Assembly (NCBI GenBank): GCA_037444575.1 | Contig: JBBIME010000015.1 | Location: forward strand, 1 to 64,000 | DNA: 64,000 nt | From: Bacteriovorax sp037444575 | Lineage (GTDB): Bacteria > Bdellovibrionota > Bacteriovoracia > Bacteriovoracales > Bacteriovoracaceae | Direction: 5' to 3' | Part shown: piece after piece, positions 32,722-41,914 of the stretch | Numbering within the stretch: the first letter of the stretch is position 1 | How the letters are laid out: every line of letters starts with the position of its first letter | The notes under the pieces: model-generated | The model's input: the letters and a program-made list of their open reading frames with translations, nothing else | What the model was told of the DNA's origin: nothing | Databases searched by the model: none | Made by a program: the position numbers and the translations under genes

Positions 32722-34223
32722 GCATTGATCCAGTTTTTAAATTCTTCCATTGAACTCATTGGAAGAACGTTTATATTTTTTTCGTTGAATTGTTTGTACG
32801 TTTTGCCAATTCCACAAACGTGAGTGCGGTTAATGATTTGTGGGTATTTTTCGATATAGCTTTGGTATTGAAAGAAACTAGTCCAGTAAAAGACATCTGT
32901 CTTATTGATTGATTCATCAAATTCTTTTGAGGTCTCCGCAAGACTTCGCGTGTAGCAAGGAACTACTTTTCCTAAAGTTGAAGTCGCTTGATCGTTTGTT
33001 AAAACTGCAAGTTCTTCTTTGGTATCGATCATCAAGGAAATAGCTTTTCCTGAGCGCATTTTGAAGAGCTCTTCATCCCCTAGAGAATCAGACGTTCCAT
33101 TGACCCAAAAACCTCTGGCAGCTAGATCTTTCATGGTTTTTGTACCTGCGGCCCAAAGCGATTTAGGCTGTTCGGTGATAGAGTCAATACAGTGCTTACC
33201 TGTTACATATAGATGATTGTGATTTTTTAAATCAACTTTAAGAGGAGATTTTTTTACAAGCTGATCTTCCATCGGTAGACCGTTGAATGTTTTTGGTTTA
33301 CTTGAAAGTCTAGGAAGTTCTCTTCCTTCTAATGTTGAAATCTTAATCGCGACATTATCCAAAACACCGCAGTGGTTATGAATAAAAAAAGCACCGATTT
33401 TTTTAACATTGATTCCAACAGCAAGATGGCATCCGCCGCCGTATTTATTGAAAGCAACTCTTTCACGACTTACTTCTTCCACTGTAACTTTATCTTCCAT
33501 CATTTTTAACTTTGATAGAAGCTCTCCGCTATCAGCTCGATTTTTAGAGCACTCAATCCCAAGTGCTCCTTGAGCAGCAGACGATGGGAAAACTGATTCA
33601 GGAAGGATCATAAAATTTAATCCTTCAGTGATTCGAGAAAGTTCAATTCTAGAAGATTCAGTTAGAGCAAGTCTTTCAATTCCAGGAAGTGCTAAGACAA
33701 TTGCATCAAAATCATTATTTTGAAGTTTTTCAATGCGAGTATTAACGTTTCCTCTTAAAACCTTAGGAGTGATTTTTAAATGACTTCCTAATGGTAAAAA
33801 ATCGGCAAGATGATTTTCTAGATTTACCATTCTTCGAGGAGAGCTCGTTCCAACGATAAATTCTTTTTTGTTTTTTAGATCAGCAATCGTGCTTTTTTTG
33901 ATTAATAAAATATCGTTGGCGAATGTTCGTTTTGTAACAGCTGCCAGAGTAATACCTTCAGGTCTTATTGAACCAAGATCTTTATAGGAGTGAACGACAA
34001 GATCCACACGCCCTGATAGGAGGGCCTCATCTAATTCTTTGGTGAAAAAGTCTTTTCCATCAAGTTGCCACAAAGGAGCATTAGTTATCATGTCACCTTG
34101 TGTTTTGATGATGTCCAACTCGAATACGTCGCCTGTTAAGCGTTCTAGTTCGTTTTTAACTTGATTGCATTGAGTAAGGGCGAGCAAACTTCCGCGTGTT
34201 CCGATCTTATAATGTTTAGGCAA
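32718..34223 (-). CDS. hemC: Hydroxymethylbilane synthase with C-terminal uroporphyrinogen-III-synthase-like domain
   Basis: A 501-residue protein about 190 residues longer than usual HemC. The N-terminal part has KIGTRGSLLALTQCNQVK, LDIIKTQGD, HSYKDLGS, GTSSPRR, RGNVNTRI and cofactor Cys265 in GGGCHLAVG. The extra C-terminal part ends in VFYWTSFFQYQSYI, GIGKTYKQFNEKN and MEEFKNWI, which is the end pattern of HemD. I choose the TTG at 34223 as start because GGGAGGAG lies six bases upstream; this also places KIGTRG close to the N terminus. It overlaps hemA by eight bases. Confidence 0.85.
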   Translation of the reverse strand: MPKHYKIGTRGSLLALTQCNQVKNELERLTGDVFELDIIKTQGDMITNAPLWQLDGKDFFTKELDEALLSGRVDLVVHSYKDLGSIRPEGITLAAVTKRTFANDILLIKKSTIADLKNKKEFIVGTSSPRRMVNLENHLADFLPLGSHLKITPKVLRGNVNTRIEKLQNNDFDAIVLALPGIERLALTESSRIELSRITEGLNFMILPESVFPSSAAQGALGIECSKNRADSGELLSKLKMMEDKVTVEEVSRERVAFNKYGGGCHLAVGINVKKIGAFFIHNHCGVLDNVAIKISTLEGRELPRLSSKPKTFNGLPMEDQLVKKSPLKVDLKNHNHLYVTGKHCIDSITEQPKSLWAAGTKTMKDLAARGFWVNGTSDSLGDEELFKMRSGKAISLMIDTKEELAVLTNDQATSTLGKVVPCYTRSLAETSKEFDESINKTDVFYWTSFFQYQSYIEKYPQIINRTHVCGIGKTYKQFNEKNINVLPMSSMEEFKNWINA

Positions 34224-35154
34224 ACTGTAACTCCTCCCATCCAAATGGGTGACTTAAAGAAAAACTCTGACGGCGGCATTCACAAAGTCTTACGATCGAC
34301 TCTTTTGCGCGTCTGATTTTTTCCATCTTCTCGATATTCATCTTTGCACTTTGTCTGAAAATATCTTCCAGACGAAGAACACCATCGTTCTCTGATAAAC
34401 TTGTATTTATCACAGAGGGTGAGCCTAGATCAATAAAGAGCTTTGAGTCACGGACATTTAAAGGGGAGGATTGAGACCATTCTCTAAAGAAGTCTTCACC
34501 AAAGAGGATTTCTTCGGTTCCGATGGTATTAACAACTGAAGGAAATTTGTTATAAATTGAGTAATCTAACCACGACACCATCTCAATTGAGTGCTCCATA
34601 GCAAGTGTTGCCACTTTTTCTGTATTTCTGGCAGTCAAAAAGACACGGTGTTTTTTCTTAAATAACTTGATGAGATCTTCCGCTAATGTTCCCGATCCCA
34701 CAATGAGAACGTCAGAGTCACCCAAGCGCGAGTGGATAAGCTTTCTAGCAATACCTGCGTATGAGAGCTGACCAATTTCTGTTAGGTGATCGGTGCGGAT
34801 TTTTTTAGAGTCTTGAAAGAGTTTTTCGATAAGGGCGAGGATGTGATTTTTCTTAAAGGGAAGTTGGGTGTAATTTTGGTAAGCTTCTTTGAATTGTCCC
34901 ACAACTTCGTATTCTGCGAGAACTTCACTTTTTAGCCCGCAGATCGTTTCTAGAAGAAAAATATAGGCCTGATCGCCTTTATACATGTCGCGAATATCAT
35001 TTTGGTCTTCAAGGTGGTAGAAAGGAAGTTGTCCATGACCTAAAATCAAAGTGCGCTGACAAGTCTTTAGTATAAAAACTTCTCCGTTCGAAGGTCGAAC
35101 ATTGGCATTTGCTTTTAAATTTATAACGGTTAGGCCATCTATCATGTGGTTCAT
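34216..35154 (-). CDS. hemA: Glutamyl-tRNA reductase, short form
   Basis: A 312-residue protein, about 100 residues shorter than usual. The catalytic Cys lies in FILKTCQRT (canonical TCNR), followed by FLLETICGLKSEVLAE, a GEPEILGQ-equivalent (YEVVGQFKEAY), the NADPH loop VLIVGSGTLAEDLI and FIDLGSPSVI. The C-terminal dimerisation helix is reduced to one stretch (IEKMEKIRRAKESIVR). It starts the haem operon, with no strong ribosome site and divergent from the gene at 35234. The match is clear but it is a shortened member. Confidence 0.85.
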   Translation of the reverse strand: MNHMIDGLTVINLKANANVRPSNGEVFILKTCQRTLILGHGQLPFYHLEDQNDIRDMYKGDQAYIFLLETICGLKSEVLAEYEVVGQFKEAYQNYTQLPFKKNHILALIEKLFQDSKKIRTDHLTEIGQLSYAGIARKLIHSRLGDSDVLIVGSGTLAEDLIKLFKKKHRVFLTARNTEKVATLAMEHSIEMVSWLDYSIYNKFPSVVNTIGTEEILFGEDFFREWSQSSPLNVRDSKLFIDLGSPSVINTSLSENDGVLRLEDIFRQSAKMNIEKMEKIRRAKESIVRLCECRRQSFSLSHPFGWEELQFA

Positions 35155-35233
35155 GATAACGCTTTATGCACTTGAAATTGTCATCGAAATGTAGATTGGA
35201 TATTTTTTCGATTCTTTGATATGTTAGGCGCCT

Positions 35234-35497
35234 ATGAACATCGTTCCCACCGCTATAAAGCAATCTTTTTTAGCCTTTGACAAAAAAGTTGACGGCTCAA
35301 TCAGCTTTTTCTTCCGTCACTGGGGAAAGAGCAAGTTCATGTTGGCCATGTCTAAAAAAGCTCAATACTTAGGTCTTGAAAACCTATGGGAAAAAGGCCC
35401 AAAGGCCTTTATTTACTTCTTTCTTCTTTATCTTGTGCGCGATGTGATTCTCTATATCGTTCTTCCGATATTCTTTGCCAAGCTTTCTACCCACTAA
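35234..35497 (+). CDS. Small membrane protein
   Basis: An 87-residue protein with a basic amphipathic N-terminal half and one or two C-terminal hydrophobic segments (KAFIYFFLLYLVRDVILYIVLP read across about 58-80). No signal cleavage is evident. It is divergent from hemA with 79 bases between. It may share a transcript with the following fusion hydrolase, 48 bases away. No family is recognised. Confidence 0.5.
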   Translation: MNIVPTAIKQSFLAFDKKVDGSISFFFRHWGKSKFMLAMSKKAQYLGLENLWEKGPKAFIYFFLLYLVRDVILYIVLPIFFAKLSTH

Positions 35498-35544
35498 ATA
35501 ACAAAAGGGTTAACAAAGTAATTTTTTTTGCGTTAGACTTTCCT

Positions 35545-37479
35545 ATGAGTTTTTTAAACGCATTATTGATCCCTTTCTTTTTTTCATTCATATCGGGATC
35601 ACTCGTTTGCGGTGAAGAAGTAATTCCCGCTTATAAATCCATCCGTCCTCATTCTGATTGCAAGTCCAGTATTGAGCAGTGCAAATCGAGTATTAAGTTT
35701 TCAGGTGCCAACCTCCCAGCTTATTTTTCAAGGGGAGCAAGCGATTTGGAAAAAGTTGTTATTGTTATTCATGGTACCGACAGAAATGCCAATGAGTACC
35801 TTCATGATTTTATTTCAAATATTCATGACGATAATCTGTTGTCGAGCACTGCTGTCGTGGCCCCTCATTTTTTGCAGATTAACGATTCTTATGCTGACAA
35901 CGAACTGAGATGGGACAAAGGGTGGGAGAATAGCTGGAAATACGGATACAAATCTCTGGCACCGATTCAAACTAGTTCATACGATGTTGTCGATAAATTA
36001 ATTAAAGAAATTGACCTAAAATGGCATCCCAAAAAAATAATCATTGCCGGTCACTCAGCAGGTGGCCAATTTGTACAACGTTATGCTCATGGTTCAGAAA
36101 TTTCTCAACGTATTAATAGCGCACTCACGTTTGTCGTCTCAAATCCTTCTTCATATCTATACACACGCGATCTTCGGTTGATTAATAATAAATGGACAAC
36201 GCCAGTCGATTGTCCTGACTTTGATAAATATATTTATGGACTAGAGGAGCGCAATGAATACTTAAATCGTCTAGACGATGATGAGATCGAATTTAACTAC
36301 CTACAAAACAACCTTGTCTATTTAATGGGAAGTGAAGATGTCTTAACAGATGATCTAGATATGAGTTGTGAAGCCAATGCTCAGGGTGAAAATCGAATAT
36401 CGAGAGCGAAAAACTTTTTTCAATTTTTAACTAAATTTTTTCCGGATAATACCCATCGATTAATGACTGTTCCTCATGTTGGCCATGACCATGTCCAGAT
36501 GTTTAGTTCAAAAGAATTTGTAAGCCTTTTAACTGAAGAAAGTCCAAGACAAGAAGTTGATAAAGAACTTACGATTGATCGATTGGGAGCAAAAGATAGT
36601 ATCACTAAGTCACCCAAGCGATCGTATTTTTTATTGGGAGGCGGATCAGAAATCGATGAGGTATTCATCGAATATTTAAAAGCATTAGATGGCGGTGATC
36701 TCCTTATTTTGTCAGCTAAGGATGATCCGCTTGATTACAATGATTACTTAGTAGATTTGGCCAAAAAAAATTCTATTCCACTTAATTCAGTTACAACTGT
36801 TTTGATTCATTCAAGACGTGGTTCACAAGATCCTCGACTAATAAAACTTATTTCTGAAAGTGAAGGAATATTTTTTTCTGGAGGAGATCAGTGGAAATAT
36901 ATCGAGCGAATAAAAGATACACAGGCCCATGCAGAAATACTTAAAAAATTAAATTCAGGAATACCTTTTGGTGGCACGAGCGCAGGCTTGGCCATTTTAG
37001 GCGACGTCATTTTTACTGCGCAAAATGGATCAGTCAGCAGTGATGAAATATCAAACAATCCCCACGATCAAAGAATTACGTTAATGAACTCATTGTTTAA
37101 TATTCCTATTTTAAAAAATATTTTGACTGATACTCACTTTGTCGTTCGAAATCGCATGGGACGATTGATTTCGTTTTTGGCCAATGCTTATGATGCAAAA
37201 AATATCAATCTGCGAGGACTTGGAATTGATGAGGGGAGTGCTTTAATTGTTAATCCTGACGGTTTTTCTCGCGTATATGGAGACGGGGCAGCCTATTTGT
37301 TAACTCCAACCACCATCCCAAATTTGGAAAACAATCAGCTCAATTGGAAAAAAATTGGTGTTCATCGCTGGTTCACTAATACCAGTTTTTCATTAATTGA
37401 TTTAAAAGCTCCAGATTATTTCTTCAATATTGAAAATGGCAAAATATTATCTACTCAAGAAAATGGTCAAGTTTATTAA
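35545..37479 (+). CDS. Exported bifunctional alpha/beta-hydrolase and cyanophycinase-like peptidase
   Basis: A 644-residue fusion. I start at the ATG at 35545, which gives a signal peptide (MSFLNALLIPFFFSFISG); the longer frame upstream overlaps the preceding gene in another frame. The first half (about 60-340) is an alpha/beta-hydrolase: VVIVIHGTDR and GHSAGG with nucleophile Ser171. The second (about 355-640) is an S51 cyanophycinase-like peptidase: YFLLGGGSE, SGGDQ (445-449), GGTSAG with nucleophile Ser479, DTHFVVRNRMGRL and GIDEGSALIV. Both catalytic centres look intact. It probably acts outside the cytoplasm on an Asp-rich or beta-Asp-Arg polymer, but the substrate is unknown. Confidence 0.8.
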   Translation: MSFLNALLIPFFFSFISGSLVCGEEVIPAYKSIRPHSDCKSSIEQCKSSIKFSGANLPAYFSRGASDLEKVVIVIHGTDRNANEYLHDFISNIHDDNLLSSTAVVAPHFLQINDSYADNELRWDKGWENSWKYGYKSLAPIQTSSYDVVDKLIKEIDLKWHPKKIIIAGHSAGGQFVQRYAHGSEISQRINSALTFVVSNPSSYLYTRDLRLINNKWTTPVDCPDFDKYIYGLEERNEYLNRLDDDEIEFNYLQNNLVYLMGSEDVLTDDLDMSCEANAQGENRISRAKNFFQFLTKFFPDNTHRLMTVPHVGHDHVQMFSSKEFVSLLTEESPRQEVDKELTIDRLGAKDSITKSPKRSYFLLGGGSEIDEVFIEYLKALDGGDLLILSAKDDPLDYNDYLVDLAKKNSIPLNSVTTVLIHSRRGSQDPRLIKLISESEGIFFSGGDQWKYIERIKDTQAHAEILKKLNSGIPFGGTSAGLAILGDVIFTAQNGSVSSDEISNNPHDQRITLMNSLFNIPILKNILTDTHFVVRNRMGRLISFLANAYDAKNINLRGLGIDEGSALIVNPDGFSRVYGDGAAYLLTPTTIPNLENNQLNWKKIGVHRWFTNTSFSLIDLKAPDYFFNIENGKILSTQENGQVY

Positions 37480-37523
37480 ATGAATTAAAACTAGATACCG
37501 ACAGTGTATTTAGGAGATCATTT

Positions 37524-38837
37524 ATGAAACGACAGAGTTTTCAAATTTCTATATTCATCGGTGCATTTTTCATTCTTACAATAGTGACAAATATCGCAAG
37601 AGGGGAAAGTACTGATATAAAAACTACTGATAACGTGGGCGGCGTTTGTCGTGATTGCCAGGTAAAGGGTGGAGTAACAAATTTTGTAAATAAGACAAAT
37701 AATATTCTAACTAAGCTAGCAGTTTCAGATCCTACTGAATTGCCCCAAAAAGATGGAGTGATCTTTAATTGCACCAAAGATGAAATAATAAAATTAAAAT
37801 CCGGTATGGCGAACTATTTTAATGAACTGGGAATTGATCCAAAACTTGTTCAAATTAAAGATTCTACTAAAGGCACCACACTTGGCTTCGTACTAAACAC
37901 TCCAGCAGACGACACGAGTACTTTGGATTTGGGAAAACGCAAAGAACTACAAATCAGCGATGAAGTTGTTGAGCTTCCAACAAAAAATGGAAAACTTAGA
38001 AAGGTCAAAACGGTTTCAAAAAAAGAAATAGTTTTTGCACTTTTTCAGCATGGGAGATTGTCTGAATTTAGCGATGCCGGTTGTAATATTCAGGCCTTTA
38101 AAGATCACGTGGGCATTCGACAAAATACGGCCGCTTGGACAGAGCACTTAGGATGGGGTTTTCCAGATGGTAAAGCTGCTGGATGGAACCCAAAGTTTTG
38201 GGACGATTCTCCAATGCCAAAGCGTGGTCCGTTACATGTGGCAATCAATGATATTTTTATGAATCAAGACCGCTATAGTATGGGATGCTACTCAGCTTCT
38301 AAATCAGTTATGGCCCAAGGTCTCCTGGATTATTACTCTCGAGTTAGACCTGATCCTGAAAAACTAGATAAAATTGAAAAGGCCATGCTAGCAGATAAGG
38401 CCCCACTCTCAGATATTGAACCTGGCATTGCTTGGGACTTTGTTCAAAGCATGACCCCTGAAGATTTGAAGCAACCAGGTAAAATTTTAACAGTTAAAAA
38501 AGGTATTGCTCCGAGAAATTTTATTCCTGGAGATTGGGTGTACATCAAAAACACTGATGGTCCTAGTTCCGATATGTCTGGATATGAAGGATCAAACGCT
38601 ATCTATCTTGGTCGAAATAACTTTGATGATTATTATGGCGAAATGAAAAATAAACATTATACCTTTAAAGAAAAAATTAATGAAGTTTACCAGTGGCGAT
38701 ACGGTGTTTTTACGGCCTCTGAAAGCTCACAGAAAAAGGCAAAGAAGTTAACAGATGAAGAGTTCAATAAGATTTTAGAAAATCCTGAAAATGGTGGAAT
38801 TTTGATCGATCATCGTATTAGTCCAAAAGTATATTAG
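37524..38837 (+). CDS. Exported protein with Tgl-type transglutaminase-like core
   Basis: A 437-residue protein with a signal anchor or signal peptide in the first 28 residues and a strong site (AGGAG) upstream. The mature N-terminal part contains a CxxC (CRDC). GCYSASKSVMAQGLLDYY with Cys255, then NFIPGDWVYIKNTD and GSNAIYLGRNNF, follow the order seen in the Bacillus protein-glutamine gamma-glutamyltransferase Tgl (catalytic Cys, then GDxxYFKN, then GENxIxLG). By eye the Tgl catalytic Glu aligns with Ser and the His with Tyr, so activity is uncertain. It lies 44 bases after the hydrolase-cyanophycinase gene and probably belongs with it. Confidence 0.55.
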   Translation: MKRQSFQISIFIGAFFILTIVTNIARGESTDIKTTDNVGGVCRDCQVKGGVTNFVNKTNNILTKLAVSDPTELPQKDGVIFNCTKDEIIKLKSGMANYFNELGIDPKLVQIKDSTKGTTLGFVLNTPADDTSTLDLGKRKELQISDEVVELPTKNGKLRKVKTVSKKEIVFALFQHGRLSEFSDAGCNIQAFKDHVGIRQNTAAWTEHLGWGFPDGKAAGWNPKFWDDSPMPKRGPLHVAINDIFMNQDRYSMGCYSASKSVMAQGLLDYYSRVRPDPEKLDKIEKAMLADKAPLSDIEPGIAWDFVQSMTPEDLKQPGKILTVKKGIAPRNFIPGDWVYIKNTDGPSSDMSGYEGSNAIYLGRNNFDDYYGEMKNKHYTFKEKINEVYQWRYGVFTASESSQKKAKKLTDEEFNKILENPENGGILIDHRISPKVY

Positions 38838-38894
38838 CCCTCAGTTCAGGGGCAGTAATTTTTTCAAGATATTCGTCTTGGAGAACTGCTGCCC
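38838..38894 (+). promoter_or_regulatory. Overlapping alternative hairpins before guaC
   Basis: Two pairings share bases and exclude each other: CCCT/AGGG (38838-38841 with 38848-38851) and GGGCAG/CTGCCC (38850-38855 with 38889-38894). The larger hairpin also has an inner stem CAAGA/TCTTG (38865-38869, 38876-38880). No T-tract follows, so it is not a clear terminator of the upstream gene. The 120 bases from there to guaC hold its probable promoter. Confidence 0.35.
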
Positions 38895-39016
38895 ATAGTT
38901 ATTTCTTTACCATGAAACTGCGTATCTCCCTTAACTATTGACGCCGTGTCGTACTTGCAGCCTTATCCCGATTGGATTATCTTTTAATGTCACACAAATT
39001 CACTGGAGACTTTAAG

Positions 39017-40078
39017 ATGGAACTTATGTTTACGGCCCCTGAAATTCTAAATCGTGGAATCGGACTTACTTTTGACGACGTCTTGCTTGTTCCTCGATAC
39101 TCAGAGATTTCTTCAAGAAAGCACCCTGTGCTTAAAACTCATATCACAAAAAATTTCACCATCGATATTCCTGTCATTACTGCAAACATGGACACAATCA
39201 CTGAAACAGAAATGGCCTGCAAAATGGCAAATCTCGGAGGAATTGGATCTCTTCATCGTTTTATGAATGAAGCTGAACAAGTCGAAATGGTAAAAAATAT
39301 TCAAGCTTATTTAAAGGAGCATAAATTAAATACTCCAATCGCTGCTTCTATCGGAGTTAAAGAAGAAGGGATGAAGCGCGCGGATATTTTAGTAAATGCA
39401 GGAGTGCAAATTATCACTCTCGATATTGCTCACGGTGATTCGATTATGATGATGGAAACTCTCGATTATCTAAAAAAGAAATACCCAAAAGTTGACGTTA
39501 TCGCAGGAAACGTCGCAACCGCTGATGGAGTGAAACGCATGATTGAAAGAGGTGCTGATGCTGTAAAAGTAGGAATCGGACCTGGATCAATGTGCACGAC
39601 AAGAATTATTACAGGACACGGACTTCCTCAATTAACGGCCATAGCTTTAGCTGTCAGTGTTGCCAAAAAACACAATATTCCAGTTATCGCTGATGGCGGT
39701 TTAAAAAATTCAGGCGACATCGTAAAAGCTTTAGCAGCTGGTGCGAGTTCAGTAATGGTTGGATCTCTTGTCTCAGGAACTCTTGAAACTCCAGGTGAGT
39801 TAAAAGGTGGTATGAAGCAATACCGCGGAATGGCCTCAAAAGCCGCGCAAGTTTCTTGGCGTGGAGAGATGCCTCAGGGAATGGCCGCAGAAGGAGAGTC
39901 GACACTTATTCCATGTAAAGGAAGTGTTACTAATGTTGTAGATGAATTAATGGGAGGCCTTCGTTCAGGTATGACTTACCTTGGTGTTGATAATATTCAA
40001 GCGATGAGTGAATCTGCTCTGTTTATTCAAATGACGGCTTCTGGAATGAGTGAGTCTAAACCTCACGGAGTGAGATAA
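39017..40078 (+). CDS. guaC: GMP reductase (IMPDH/GMPR family)
   Basis: A 353-residue TIM-barrel enzyme started at the ATG at 39017, with GGAG eight bases upstream. LTFDDVLLVPRYSEI, the absence of CBS domains, IAHGDS, GPGSMCTTR (active-site Cys193) and GGLKNSGDIVKALAAGA place it in the IMPDH/GMPR family. The segment AAEGESTLIPCKG has the spacing of GMP reductase (EG then PxxG eight on) and not the shorter IMPDH flap, and length also fits GuaC. It would deaminate GMP to IMP with NADPH. CBS-less IMPDH is the alternative. Confidence 0.75.
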   Translation: MELMFTAPEILNRGIGLTFDDVLLVPRYSEISSRKHPVLKTHITKNFTIDIPVITANMDTITETEMACKMANLGGIGSLHRFMNEAEQVEMVKNIQAYLKEHKLNTPIAASIGVKEEGMKRADILVNAGVQIITLDIAHGDSIMMMETLDYLKKKYPKVDVIAGNVATADGVKRMIERGADAVKVGIGPGSMCTTRIITGHGLPQLTAIALAVSVAKKHNIPVIADGGLKNSGDIVKALAAGASSVMVGSLVSGTLETPGELKGGMKQYRGMASKAAQVSWRGEMPQGMAAEGESTLIPCKGSVTNVVDELMGGLRSGMTYLGVDNIQAMSESALFIQMTASGMSESKPHGVR

Positions 40079-41913
40079 TGTTTAAGCGCGCTACTCTTTC
40101 TGAGATCTTTGGAAATATTCCTCATCTTTTTGATCATTTCAAAGAGATGGAGGAGATTGTTCTTAGTTACCCAAAGCTTAATGAACGCATAAATGGCAGA
40201 GAGGACGAAAAAGAAAAAGCTCTTAAAAATTTAAAAGAAATTAGAGCAGAACTCTCAATTCCGTTATTAAAAACATTTGAAAAATTTTTGGATGCCTCTC
40301 TTTCTCAGCTATATGATGGGATTAACTTCAACGATAATGGATATAATCTCGGAGAGCTTTCAAAAGAAAATAATATAGTTCTCGTTCCCAATCATCAGTC
40401 CCATGCTGATTACGTGGCGATTAACTATGTTTACTTTAAAAAATATCAATCACCACTTTTTGTGGCCGGTGGAAATAACCTCAATATTTTTCCGATTGGA
40501 CCTCTTTTTAGAAGATCTGGCTGTTTTTTTATAAGACGAACTTTTGCCAATGATATTCTTTATAAGCTAACTCTTGAAGCTTACCTGTACTACATGCTCT
40601 TAAAAGGGAATGCGATTGAGTTTTTCTTCGAGGGAGGACGCTCTAGAACAGGAAAGCTTCTTCCGCCTCGCTATGGACTTTATCAAATGTTGATTGAAGC
40701 TCATTCTGCTATTCCAAAAGAATCGAGAAAACCGCTGCAATTTGTGCCAGTGAGTATTGCTCACGAATATGTTCCGGAACAAAAATCTCTTGCTCGTGAA
40801 TTAGATGGAGCAAAAAAAGTAAAAGAAAATGCAGGACAAGTTTTAGGATTGGTAAAACTTCTCTCTTACCAGTTTGGAAATGTGCATATCAATTTAGGTC
40901 GTCCTGTTTTAGCTCCTGAAGTTCCGGAATCAGCTGCCGATCTTAAAATTCAAACTCAAAAATTAGCATTTGAGTGTTTTTTTGAAGTCGGTAAAAATAT
41001 GCGAGTGACTCCAACTTCACTCTTAGCGATGATTCTTCTCGATGAACCATCTGGAGCGCTTAAATGGGATGAGATTTTAACAAAAGCTCGTCATATTGTT
41101 ACTTATTGTGAAAAATTTAATGTGCCAATTACCGATTCAATAAAATTAGAAAATATAGAAAAATCACTCGAGAGAGCAATTGATATCTTAATTGGAAACA
41201 AAAAAGTTGAGGTAATCGGAAACACTTCAACTCAACACGTTTTTTATTCTATTAAAGACGATTGTAGAAAAGAAATTCTTTATTTTAAAAACACCACTCT
41301 TCATCACTTTCTTGTTCCTTGGATTGTGAATATGGGATTGGTTAACCTCTTTAGTGGACATATTACTTCTGTTGAAGATTTAAAAAAGTTTTTTATTAAT
41401 CAGCGAAAGCAATTAACTCACGAGTTTTACCTCCCAACTGTAAAAGAATTTCTAGCAAATGCACTGGATGTTATCAGTGAAGCTATAGGAAGAAATGTAA
41501 CGACTCTTGATGAGTGTGTAGAGCTAAGCCATAAAGAGCTTTATCAAGTTCTGGCAAAAGTAGGGATTTTTGCTCGCTCGTGTAATTACCTTCTTGAAGC
41601 TTATTATATTTGCGGACTCACTCTTAAGGACCTTTCAACGAAAGAATACAAAGAGGGCTTTAAGATGGACACGTTCTTAAAGCGCTATAAAGAAGTTTTT
41701 GAAGCGGAAAGAAAACTTCGTCGTGTAATCAAGTACGCCGAAAGTTATTCTGTCCCTCTTTCTCAATCGAGTCTTCAGTTTTTCACTCACTCTAGAATCG
41801 TTGATTCAAACGCGGGCTTCTACACTGTGGCCGATCAAGCTAAGCTTGCTGAGAGTATAGTAAAAATGGAGTCTGATCTTCAAAGTCAGCTCAGTATCAA
41901 CCTATTAAGTTAG
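40078..41913 (+). CDS. PlsB-like glycerol-3-phosphate acyltransferase
   Basis: A 611-residue protein of the PlsB-type acyltransferase family, adding an acyl chain to glycerol 3-phosphate in phospholipid synthesis. Motif I NHQSHADY gives the HX4D pair His106 and Asp111; motif II GPLFRRSGCFFIRR, motif III FFEGGRSRTGK and motif IV FVPVSI follow. It is shorter than E. coli PlsB (about 800) and has a helical C-terminal half of its own. Its start overlaps the guaC stop by one base (TAATG). It could instead be a DHAPAT- or LPA-type enzyme. Confidence 0.8.
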   Translation: MFKRATLSEIFGNIPHLFDHFKEMEEIVLSYPKLNERINGREDEKEKALKNLKEIRAELSIPLLKTFEKFLDASLSQLYDGINFNDNGYNLGELSKENNIVLVPNHQSHADYVAINYVYFKKYQSPLFVAGGNNLNIFPIGPLFRRSGCFFIRRTFANDILYKLTLEAYLYYMLLKGNAIEFFFEGGRSRTGKLLPPRYGLYQMLIEAHSAIPKESRKPLQFVPVSIAHEYVPEQKSLARELDGAKKVKENAGQVLGLVKLLSYQFGNVHINLGRPVLAPEVPESAADLKIQTQKLAFECFFEVGKNMRVTPTSLLAMILLDEPSGALKWDEILTKARHIVTYCEKFNVPITDSIKLENIEKSLERAIDILIGNKKVEVIGNTSTQHVFYSIKDDCRKEILYFKNTTLHHFLVPWIVNMGLVNLFSGHITSVEDLKKFFINQRKQLTHEFYLPTVKEFLANALDVISEAIGRNVTTLDECVELSHKELYQVLAKVGIFARSCNYLLEAYYICGLTLKDLSTKEYKEGFKMDTFLKRYKEVFEAERKLRRVIKYAESYSVPLSQSSLQFFTHSRIVDSNAGFYTVADQAKLAESIVKMESDLQSQLSINLLS

Positions 41914-41914
41914 T

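Noticed and set aside
35386..35544. Longer N-terminal form of the hydrolase-cyanophycinase gene
   Set aside because: It overlaps the 87-residue membrane protein in another frame and would bury the signal peptide; the ATG at 35545 gives a clean one.
38838..39016. Known purine riboswitch before guaC
   Set aside because: The conserved core of guanine or adenine riboswitches is not recognisable; only generic hairpins are seen.
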